Shown here: one piece after another, positions 6,388-11,973 of the stretch
How the letters are laid out: each line of letters opens with the position of its first letter
Numbering within the stretch: the stretch's first letter is position 1
NCBI GenBank assembly: GCA_023423015.1
Contig: JAFAGE010000225.1
Span: 1 to 11,973, forward strand
Direction: 5' to 3'
Length of the DNA: 11,973 nt
Origin: Bacteroidota bacterium
Lineage (GTDB): Bacteria; Bacteroidota; Bacteroidia; Chitinophagales; Chitinophagaceae
Position numbers and translations under genes: made by a program
The notes under the pieces: generated by a model
Told to the model about the DNA's origin: nothing
The model's database searches: none
Seen by the model: only the letters and a program-made list of their open reading frames with translations

Positions 6388-8716
6388 AAAACGGATACCC
6401 TATCCCCAGCTGAAACTGCCCGTCTTTAATTTGCATTTTGTGAAACCATCCGTCGTTTTCCCGGGCGTAGATGGGGTTCTTCACCTGGTAAGCCCAGTCG
6501 AGGCGAATGAGGAAAAAGTCGAAATCAAATCTCAGGCTTGTTCCGGTGCCAACTGCAAGGTCCGTATATAGTCTGCTGAGCTTAAATTCTGCAGAGTCTA
6601 CGCGCCGCTCTCCGTCGAATGTTTTGGCCCAGATGTTTCCCACATCAGTAAACAATGCGCTTTTCACTTTGATGCCGAATACGGTACCGAGGTCAAAGCG
6701 GTATTCTACGTTTGCTTCTAGTTGCATGTCGCCGAAGCGGTCCACTTTCCTTGGACTTTCAAATATCGCAGTGGAGCCAAGACCTAAACGGCGTACAGCC
6801 CATGCGCGCATACTGTATGGTCCGCCTCCAAAGAATGACTTGAAGAAGGGAAGATTGTTTTCCAGCGAATCGCCGCTTCTGCCATAGGCCAGTCCGTAGC
6901 CACCATAAAATCGGAATGCCCATCCCGATTTACTGTAGGTGATGAAGTGGCGATATTCAACGTCCAACTTTACAAAGCGGCGCAGTGCACCACGGTCAAG
7001 ATCTTTAAATAATCCGAAAATGGCTCCGCTTTCTTCGACACGTGCGCGGAAAAAGTTGTTGGATCTGTTACGGACATTACCGGTGGAAAACGCAAGTATC
7101 TGGCTGATGATAAGTCCATCGTTGAAAGCCTGTGCAATACTTGGAAAAGCTTTTTGCAGATTGATAAGACTATCCGTTCTGTTTACGCTTGTATATTCAA
7201 AATTTAAAGGCACATATTGCCAGCTATGATTTCTTCTTTTCCAGTCGTACCCCCACGACGTATTAACAGAGCGAACATCGAAGAAGTCGCGCCTGTTGGT
7301 AAATGCTGTACTGAAGTTGACGATGGTACGTTGGTTCGTTATCTTATCCTGCTTAACAGGGAATGGTGTAATGAAACGCGGTACGTAAATATTGTGTGCG
7401 AAACTCGCCTGCAATGTTTGAATGATTCCCGGCCCGAGTTCCACACCAAAGCGCAGGTTGCTCGATGTAGAAATGCTTTCATGAAATCCGTTGCGGTTAC
7501 GCAATCCCATATTAAGACCGATACCAAACAGGTTACCCGTGGTAAGTACATCGCTGGCGTTGCGGCTGGTTTCGAAATCGATATTTACGCTTAGTTTTTT
7601 TGCAGGATACAAGCTCACGTCGGCATCCAGCACATGCGATGTGTCACTTCGTTCACGCAGATTGATATCTACCTGTTGCCATGCACCAAGATTAGTGAAA
7701 GTGTTGATGGTGCGGTAATAGTCACTCTGGGTGTATTGTTGTCCCGGTTTGATGTGAATGTTGCGTGCTATGAATGGTAACTTGAACTTTCGTGTAGCCG
7801 GGAAAATGTGGTATCCATTGATAACAACCGAGTCGGTACCGGCTTTTGGATTCGTTTGCAGGAGATCGCGATCGGGAAATACACTCACCCGTCCCCACAC
7901 ATATTTTCTGAGATGTGAACTGTCTTTAGCCGGCCGTTGCTTGATTACTACATTGATTGTTGGTTCGCGCGACTTGCGGGAAAGTGAATCGAGCAATTCA
8001 AATTGTTCGAATGGATCAAGCGTAGGGTCGATCAGCGCTGCAACCACCGTGTCGAGCTCTGCATACAAATCTTCACGGGTTAGTTTAAAATATCCGTTAT
8101 CGCGATATATACTTAGCAGGCGGTCCAGCTCTGCAGATATATCAGCAACCGAATACGTCTGGGTCTTTTTTATGACGGCCTTTGATCTGTTTTGCATGGC
8201 TAGCGCCTGGAGAGCCGAATCAAGAAGATCATACCCGATGGAATCGTAACGCAACGCATTTCCGGGCTGCACCCGGAAAACAACATGTGCCCGCATCTGG
8301 CGACCTCTGCGCACTGTATCGATCCAGAAAGTGTCGCTGATTACCGGGTTAAAATATCCCTGCGAGTTGAGTAAGCCCGACATAAATGTCTTAGACCTCC
8401 CAATGTACATCGTATCAAATACGGGCGGACGTGATAAACGGTTATAGAAAAAAGGGGGTGCTACTTTGAGGGCAACAACGGTACGTACGCGCAGGCTGTC
8501 GTCGATCTGGTTGCGAAGTGCTTCCCTTAGTTGCAGCCGCTGCGCGTTATTCAGGTCCACTTTTCCGAGCTTTACTTCAGAGCTGAATATAAAAGGCTTA
8601 CCCTTCTGAAACCGTCTTGGCTCTACACATGATGACAGGAGAAGAAGGAGACTTGCTATTGTGGCAATGGCGGATACTGGTGCACAAAAAAAATTAACTT
8701 GCCTGCTCAATAGCAT
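6386..8716 (-). CDS. tamL: TamL-type Omp85 outer-membrane assembly lipoprotein
   Basis: The 776-residue protein is a BamA/TamA-superfamily member that inserts or assembles proteins at the outer membrane. The N-terminus has a hydrophobic signal ending in a lipobox, LLLSSC (25-30), so Cys30 should be lipidated; this lipid anchor defines the Bacteroidota TamL subgroup. POTRA-like repeats fill about 45-370, e.g. FMSGLLNSQGYFNPVI (111-126), the equivalent LLSIYRDNGYFKL (200-212) and INTFTNLGAWQQVDINL (337-353). The C-terminal barrel spans about 375-776. It includes FFGGGPYSMRAWAVRRLG (628-645), where MRAW stands at the family's VRGY/F position, then LEANVEYRFDLG (666-677) and ALFTDVGNIW (687-696), and ends in Phe776 as barrel proteins do. 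The usual partner gene tamB is not adjacent; truB follows instead. Its start is 21 bases from the divergent methyltransferase. A BamA paralogue is less likely because of the lipobox. Confidence 0.88.
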   Translation of the reverse strand: MLLSRQVNFFCAPVSAIATIASLLLLLSSCVEPRRFQKGKPFIFSSEVKLGKVDLNNAQRLQLREALRNQIDDSLRVRTVVALKVAPPFFYNRLSRPPVFDTMYIGRSKTFMSGLLNSQGYFNPVISDTFWIDTVRRGRQMRAHVVFRVQPGNALRYDSIGYDLLDSALQALAMQNRSKAVIKKTQTYSVADISAELDRLLSIYRDNGYFKLTREDLYAELDTVVAALIDPTLDPFEQFELLDSLSRKSREPTINVVIKQRPAKDSSHLRKYVWGRVSVFPDRDLLQTNPKAGTDSVVINGYHIFPATRKFKLPFIARNIHIKPGQQYTQSDYYRTINTFTNLGAWQQVDINLRERSDTSHVLDADVSLYPAKKLSVNIDFETSRNASDVLTTGNLFGIGLNMGLRNRNGFHESISTSSNLRFGVELGPGIIQTLQASFAHNIYVPRFITPFPVKQDKITNQRTIVNFSTAFTNRRDFFDVRSVNTSWGYDWKRRNHSWQYVPLNFEYTSVNRTDSLINLQKAFPSIAQAFNDGLIISQILAFSTGNVRNRSNNFFRARVEESGAIFGLFKDLDRGALRRFVKLDVEYRHFITYSKSGWAFRFYGGYGLAYGRSGDSLENNLPFFKSFFGGGPYSMRAWAVRRLGLGSTAIFESPRKVDRFGDMQLEANVEYRFDLGTVFGIKVKSALFTDVGNIWAKTFDGERRVDSAEFKLSRLYTDLAVGTGTSLRFDFDFFLIRLDWAYQVKNPIYARENDGWFHKMQIKDGQFQLGIGYPF

Positions 8717-8737
8717 AAAGGGTTAAAGAAGAATGCA

Positions 8738-9466
8738 ATGTTGGTGAAATCGAAGGTCAAATATATCCAAAGTTTAAGCCACAAAAAACACCGCGACAGC
8801 GATAAGGTGTTTATTGCAGAAGGACCGAAGATAATTAACGAACTCTTAAATGAACCGGCATTCGAACCAGTTGAGCTGTTTGCACTACGAACGTGGATAG
8901 AATCATCGGCCGCTAACCATTTACCGGTAATGGAAATAGACGACCAGCAACTTGAAAGAATATCGTTTCTCACCAGTCCCAACCAGGTGTTAGGAATTTT
9001 CAAAATGCCGGCATCAGCTGAATTCGAACCGGGGGGTAAAATTTCAATACTTCTGAGTGGTATACAGGACCCGGGAAATATGGGCACAATTATCCGGTGT
9101 GCCGACTGGTTCGGGATTGAGCAGGTGGTGTGCAGCACCGACTGTGTTGATGTATTCAACCCAAAAGTTGTACAGTCCACCATGGGAAGTATTGCCCGGG
9201 TAAAGGTCATCTACCAGCCGCTCGGAGAAACACTTCGTAAACACCCGAACATCCGGGTACTGGCTGCCACGCTGAATGGTAAAAATGTAAAGAAACTGGA
9301 GCCCGTTAGTGAAGCCATGTTGCTGATCGGGAATGAATCGAAAGGAATTCCGGATGAGTTGCTTCAACTGCCGCACGAAAAAATCACCATTGCAAAAAAG
9401 GGCCAGGCAGAATCACTCAATGCTGCTGTAGCAACGGCGATAATCCTCCACGCGATAAGCAGCTGA
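8738..9466 (+). CDS. TrmH/SpoU-family RNA 2'-O-methyltransferase
   Basis: The 242-residue cytoplasmic enzyme uses S-adenosylmethionine to methylate a ribose 2'-OH in rRNA or tRNA; the target nucleotide cannot be told from sequence. The N-terminal part, with KVKYIQSLSHKKHRDSDKVF (6-25) and FIAEGPKIINELL (25-37), is the SpoU substrate-binding domain. The SPOUT-knot motifs are complete: motif 1 DPGNMGTIIR (111-120) with Asn114 and Arg120, motif 2 LLIGNESKGI (195-204), and motif 3 AESLNAAVAT (224-233). The ATG at 8738 is supported by AAAGAAGA about eight bases upstream and by the conserved N-terminus. It is divergent from tamL, a pairing I recall as common in Bacteroidota, and converges on the acetyltransferase with stops two bases apart. 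It resembles RlmB/MRM3-type enzymes, but a finer name is not justified. Confidence 0.92.
   Translation: MLVKSKVKYIQSLSHKKHRDSDKVFIAEGPKIINELLNEPAFEPVELFALRTWIESSAANHLPVMEIDDQQLERISFLTSPNQVLGIFKMPASAEFEPGGKISILLSGIQDPGNMGTIIRCADWFGIEQVVCSTDCVDVFNPKVVQSTMGSIARVKVIYQPLGETLRKHPNIRVLAATLNGKNVKKLEPVSEAMLLIGNESKGIPDELLQLPHEKITIAKKGQAESLNAAVATAIILHAISS
8758..8785 (-). promoter_or_regulatory. Candidate promoter of tamL inside the methyltransferase gene
   Basis: On the minus strand TATATTTG (8765-8758) is a perfect match to the Bacteroidota -7 box TAnnTTTG. A TTTG (8785-8782) lies 16 bases upstream, slightly closer than the usual spacing. Transcription would start near 8752 and give a leader of about 35 bases before the tamL ATG. 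The site lies within the first codons of the divergent methyltransferase gene, so the two genes would share DNA. Assigned from motif fit and position only. Confidence 0.42.
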
Positions 9467-9482
9467 CATTATATCGCTTTTT
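9452..9482 (+). terminator. Candidate intrinsic terminator of the RNA methyltransferase
   Basis: GCGATA (9452-9457) pairs with TATCGC (9472-9477) across a 14-base loop, directly followed by TTTTT (9478-9482). The stem starts in the last codons of the methyltransferase, and its second arm and T-run lie inside the end of the acetyltransferase gene on the other strand. The stem is short and only half GC, so strength is uncertain. On the minus strand the run is A, so it would stop plus-strand transcription only. Confidence 0.42.
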
Positions 9483-9981
9483 CCATCACATAGTCGTTCA
9501 TGAAGAATCCTTCACCTATGGCGATGTCTTCTTCACCGGCAATGTGGAAGCCGTATCGCTTGTAAAAATCAATGGCGCGGTTCTGCCGGTTTACATTCAA
9601 CTGCAGGGTATGCGCCGAAAGCGGTTTTATATCTTCTACTATCTTGTCGAGCAGTGCTTTCCCATAGCCTTTCCCATGAAGCATGGGGTGCACATAAAGT
9701 TTGTGTACTTTATATATTCCCACTTTGTCGCCGTGTGAGTACGAAGCAAAACCAACGGTTTCTGCATTCATCAATGCAATGAGAAATTCGTGTCCTTCTG
9801 CAAATTGTTTCGCAAGCGAATCATGCGAATAGAACAGGTTCAGCATGTAATGCAATTGCGCTTCGCCCAGGATGTTGCCATACGTATCCGGCCAGATGGC
9901 GTGAGCGAGCGTGCTGATAACGTGGATATCTGTTTCATCCGCCTTGCGGATTGACATAACGTGATCGATGGCAACTGACAT
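9469..9981 (-). CDS. GNAT-family N-acetyltransferase
   Basis: The 170-residue protein has the GNAT fold, which transfers an acetyl group from acetyl-CoA to an amine; the substrate is unknown. IRKADETDIHVISTLAHAIW (11-30) is the usual first strand and helix. The acetyl-CoA site is KLYVHPMLHGKGYGKALLD (94-112), containing the Q/R-x-x-G-x-G/A variant HGKGYG. LQLNVNRQNRAIDFYKRYGF (127-146) is the classic motif B with Asn131 and the NxxAxxFYxxxGF pattern. The ATG at 9981 is used; Met9 (MSIRKAD) would also fit the domain boundary and cannot be excluded, because neither start has a strong ribosome site. It lies nine bases after the stop of the acidic protein gene, so the two are probably co-transcribed. 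Confidence 0.9.
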   Translation of the reverse strand: MSVAIDHVMSIRKADETDIHVISTLAHAIWPDTYGNILGEAQLHYMLNLFYSHDSLAKQFAEGHEFLIALMNAETVGFASYSHGDKVGIYKVHKLYVHPMLHGKGYGKALLDKIVEDIKPLSAHTLQLNVNRQNRAIDFYKRYGFHIAGEEDIAIGEGFFMNDYVMEKAI

Positions 9982-9990
9982 GATTCAAAT

Positions 9991-10491
9991 TTACTCTTTG
10001 TATCCGGGAGGATCTTCTTCTAAATTTTCGTGGCGGTCTCCGCCCAGGCTGTAATAGTTATTTTCTTCATCATCCTGGCCAAGCGCTTCTTCATCGTCCA
10101 TGTCGCCGCCGGGAATATCGAGGTCAGCTTCCTGTTCCACTTCATCCACACGTGCATTGCCCGTTTCTTCATCGTCGCCAAGGTCCTGGTCAGCATCACG
10201 ATCGCCCAGAATCCGGAGATCCTCTTCTGTAACATCGGCTTCTGTACCGCTTACAATTTCAAGGTCATCGTTATCATCATCCGGTTCTATCGATTCATTA
10301 CGGTCGTGGTCGTTAACAGACCTTGCAGAGAGGCGACGTGAATTTGCCAGTTCCTCGTCTGCAGAAACTTTTTTAAAACCGTGCTGCGGATTGGTAATAT
10401 CATCTTCAGCGGGGTAATGCGGATATCCCGGAAGATCCTGATCTTGCCGGGGTTCTGTACTTTTTTTGCCGGGGTTTTGTTTCTTGCTCAT
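9991..10491 (-). CDS. Conserved acidic protein of unknown function
   Basis: The 166-residue protein has no recognised domain, signal peptide or membrane segment. A basic start (MSKKQNPGKK) leads to DLPGYPHYPAEDDI (19-32), a motif I recall from small hypothetical proteins in Chitinophagaceae. From residue 63 on, about 40% of residues are Asp or Glu, with runs such as EPDDDNDDLE and GDDEE, predicting a very acidic disordered chain. A second ordered-looking motif, NNYYSLGGDRHENLEED (144-160), sits at the end. The conserved ends around a variable acidic middle suggest short binding motifs joined by a flexible linker, but this is inference. The ATG at 10491 is the only convincing start. It precedes the acetyltransferase by nine bases; whether the two act together is unknown. 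Confidence 0.75.
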   Translation of the reverse strand: MSKKQNPGKKSTEPRQDQDLPGYPHYPAEDDITNPQHGFKKVSADEELANSRRLSARSVNDHDRNESIEPDDDNDDLEIVSGTEADVTEEDLRILGDRDADQDLGDDEETGNARVDEVEQEADLDIPGGDMDDEEALGQDDEENNYYSLGGDRHENLEEDPPGYKE

Positions 10492-10571
10492 ATGAGGGTG
10501 CTTTTATCGTAAACTGCTAAAAATTCCGTGCCGGAAAGTACAAGGCAAGCAAGAAGGGAGAACGATTTTAA

Positions 10572-10637
10572 GGGCAGAGGGTGGAGGGCGGAGGACGAGA
10601 CAGGGTGGAGGGCGGAGGGCGGAACGGCAAATGGCAA
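10572..10637 (+). repeat. GGGCGGA and GGCAAA(T) heptamer array
   Basis: Seven-base units run GGGCAGA, GGGTGGA, GGGCGGA, GGACGAG, a three-base break, GGGTGGA, GGGCGGA, GGGCGGA, then ACGGCAA and ATGGCAA. The series GGGTGGA-GGGCGGA occurs twice, so part of the array is itself duplicated. On the transcribed minus strand it reads as pyrimidine-rich TCCGCCC units upstream of the acidic protein gene, the same position that TATGCCC units occupy before truB. Confidence 0.8.
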
Positions 10638-10643
10638 AATTAT

Positions 10644-10707
10644 ACGTTCTACGCTCTCCGTTCTCCGTTCTGTATTCGCTCTCCGCCCTTAATTACATTC
10701 TCCGTTC
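10644..10707 (-). repeat. AGAACGG heptamer array after the T9SS protein gene
   Basis: On the minus strand, directly after the TAA stop, the DNA reads GAACGGAGAATG, a short AT-rich break, GGGCGGAGAGCG, then AGAACGG, AGAACGG, AGAGCGT and AGAACGT. The final four units keep a strict seven-base period (10671-10644). GAACGG can pair with CCGTTC, and GGGCGGA with TCCGCCC, in the adjoining array, so the transcript of this gap could fold back on itself. Confidence 0.75.
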
Positions 10708-11973
10708 TTATCTCAGAAGAGTAGTCGTTCCTTTAAAGAAATATGGTGTCCCTGTGGTTTTTAGCTTATAGCTGAGTGTCCACACGTATGTGCCGGCAGG
10801 TTGCATGATGCCATTTACGCGACCGTCCCATCTTTTTTGCCAGTCGTGCGATTCAAATACAATTCTGCCGTAGCGGTTGAATACCCGGAACACCAGGTCG
10901 TCGGCATTGAATGCATTGGTTGGATAAAGTTCATCGTTGCGTCCGTCCCTGTTTGGAGTGAAAGCCGAGGGTACTACAATATTACAATTTCCCACAACCA
11001 CCACGTCAGCGGCTGCAGAGTCAACGCAGCCGTCAGCGTCAGTCACGGCAAGTGTCACGCGTTGCTTTACTTCCCCGGTATTGAAAGGAAAATTGAACTC
11101 CGGTGGATTTGGCGAATTGCTCGTGCGATTATTTCCGAAGTTCCAGGAGTAGGCTACAATGTTCCCGGTGCTCTGATCGGTGAAAATAGCTGGGTCCTTT
11201 GCACAAATGATCGATGGACCTGCAAACGAGGCATCAATTTTTGCGGGGAGATTAATTACCGCCTCAGCAGTGTCGCTGCAAAAATCGTTTGATACAACTA
11301 AAGAAACTGCTTTGTCGCCGGTCTGGCCAAACATCAGCGCCAGCTGTTGCAGATCCCACGACTGGCCGTCGATGAGCCATTGCCACTTGTTTACATTCCT
11401 CGCACCGTCATGAGAAAAGTCAATGGTGTCTACTTCACATCCTGTTCGGATATTGTGCGCGAATTCTGCCGACACCGATTCATACATTCGGAAAGTTGTT
11501 GTTGCAGGCGCCATGTTGATATCGCAAATATTCAGAAGCGAATTACCATCGCTGCCATCCCGAACACTTACCTGGTAATGTCCCTGCGATACGGTGGAAC
11601 CGAGTTGCACAATCACTGAGTCTGTAACAAAATTCGCCAGGCAGGCAGGCGAGCTTGCTCCAACAACCGGTACTGATGTTCCTGATACCGAAAAATCGGA
11701 ACCATCAGCGGCAATGCTGGTACACTTGATGGGTTTGTCGAGTTTTACATAAAGGCTGTTTCCGGTGCAGTAGCCATCGCTTAATTGTAAACTGGAAGGT
11801 GCACGGTCAGAAATTTCAGCGGTTCCACCCTTAAAAGATAGCGTGTATCCACTTTGCGATTGGGTAAAGTGGCTTACGAGCAGCAGGTATTCATGCCCGG
11901 CAACCAGCGTAGGCATCGAGCTCCAGATGGGGTTATCACCACTACACGAAACCAGGCTTGTACCCTCATTGCT
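10708..11973 (-). CDS. Secreted PKD-domain protein with type B T9SS sorting domain, C-terminal part
   Basis: The frame is open from the window edge at 11973 to TAA at 10708, giving the last 421 residues; the real start is outside, and the first internal Met (11916) is not a start. The visible part begins with a segment containing SCSGDNPIW and YLLLVSHFTQSQSGYTLSF (about 29-47), typical of a beta-sandwich in Bacteroidota gliding-associated proteins. Two PKD-like domains follow at about 166-242 (KWQWLIDGQSW) and 247-328 (AYSWNFGNNRTS, then VTLAVTDADGCVDS). The C-terminal 90 residues, with VPSAFTPNRDGRNDELYP (334-351), FNRYGRIVFES, WDGRVNG and PAGTYVWTLSYK, are the gliding-motility CTD (type B sorting signal). 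It directs export through the type IX system to the cell surface or medium. Several Cys residues suggest disulfides outside the cell. The binding partner or activity is unknown. Confidence 0.92.
   Translation of the reverse strand, partial: SNEGTSLVSCSGDNPIWSSMPTLVAGHEYLLLVSHFTQSQSGYTLSFKGGTAEISDRAPSSLQLSDGYCTGNSLYVKLDKPIKCTSIAADGSDFSVSGTSVPVVGASSPACLANFVTDSVIVQLGSTVSQGHYQVSVRDGSDGNSLLNICDINMAPATTTFRMYESVSAEFAHNIRTGCEVDTIDFSHDGARNVNKWQWLIDGQSWDLQQLALMFGQTGDKAVSLVVSNDFCSDTAEAVINLPAKIDASFAGPSIICAKDPAIFTDQSTGNIVAYSWNFGNNRTSNSPNPPEFNFPFNTGEVKQRVTLAVTDADGCVDSAAADVVVVGNCNIVVPSAFTPNRDGRNDELYPTNAFNADDLVFRVFNRYGRIVFESHDWQKRWDGRVNGIMQPAGTYVWTLSYKLKTTGTPYFFKGTTTLLR

Larger units (their letters stand above)
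10492..10707. other. Repeat-rich intergenic region between two minus-strand genes
   Basis: The 216-base gap lies between the T9SS-protein stop and the acidic-protein start. About 80 bases next to the acidic gene (10492-10571) are ordinary AT-balanced sequence and probably hold its promoter, though no good TAnnTTTG box was found. The remainder, 10572-10707, consists almost wholly of two heptamer arrays described separately. Confidence 0.6.

Noticed and set aside
7217..8249. Plus-strand frames of 125 and 163 codons opposite tamL
   Set aside because: They are shadows of tamL codon usage; no domain, ribosome site or conserved motif is visible.
10030..10417. Hydrophobic and Ser/Arg-rich frames opposite the acidic protein
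   Set aside because: These are complements of GAT/GAA-rich codons, giving Ile/Phe/Val or Ser/Arg strings by composition alone.
10572..10707. CRISPR-like array
   Set aside because: Units are seven bases, contiguous and without spacers; this is a short tandem repeat.
11914..11916. ATG at 11916 as the start of the T9SS protein
   Set aside because: The frame stays open to the window edge and the upstream residues continue the domain, including SCSGDNPIW.

Overview
The window is a stretch of a Bacteroidota chromosome, most likely from the Chitinophagales/Chitinophagaceae side of the phylum; the genus cannot be fixed from the sequence alone. Phylum-level markers are a type IX secretion (gliding-motility type B) C-terminal domain, a lipoprotein-type TamA (TamL), a Bacteroidota-style MoxR gene cluster, and candidate promoters resembling the Bacteroidota TTG / TAnnTTTG pattern. 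No insertion sequence, tRNA, rRNA, CRISPR or prophage signal was found.

Positions 1-187 (minus) hold the start of an RDD-family membrane protein, divergent from a tight five-gene plus-strand cluster (259-5561): SpoIIM-like membrane protein, DUF4129 protein, DUF4350 protein, MoxR AAA+ ATPase, DUF58 protein. Start and stop codons overlap (ATGA, GTGA) or lie 1-24 bases apart, so the set is very probably one translationally coupled operon. It looks like an envelope-associated MoxR chaperone system: a cytoplasmic AAA+ ATPase with a DUF58 partner and three membrane or envelope proteins of unknown detailed function.

On the minus strand follow truB (tRNA pseudouridine 55 synthase, 5599-6288) and tamL (outer-membrane Omp85 assembly lipoprotein, 6386-8716). 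A TrmH/SpoU RNA methyltransferase (8738-9466, plus) starts only 21 bases from tamL and ends 2 bases from the stop of a minus-strand GNAT acetyltransferase (9469-9981). A highly acidic protein of unknown function (9991-10491, minus) sits just upstream of the acetyltransferase. The window closes with the C-terminal 421 residues of a secreted protein with PKD-like domains and a type B T9SS sorting domain (10708-11973, minus).

The most unusual material is non-coding. The gaps at 5561-5598, 6289-6385 and 10492-10707 carry tandem repeats of different sequence (GGTGAAA, GGGCATA, GGGCGGA, AGAACGG) that all have a 7-base period. Arrays begin at or a few bases after stop codons. In the two larger gaps they follow the same order on the transcribed strand: purine-rich heptamers, an AT-rich TTTGCC element, then pyrimidine-rich heptamers before the next gene. 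Two gene ends share the same tail, TTTAGGTGAGC, in which the TAG stop codon is part of the repeat.
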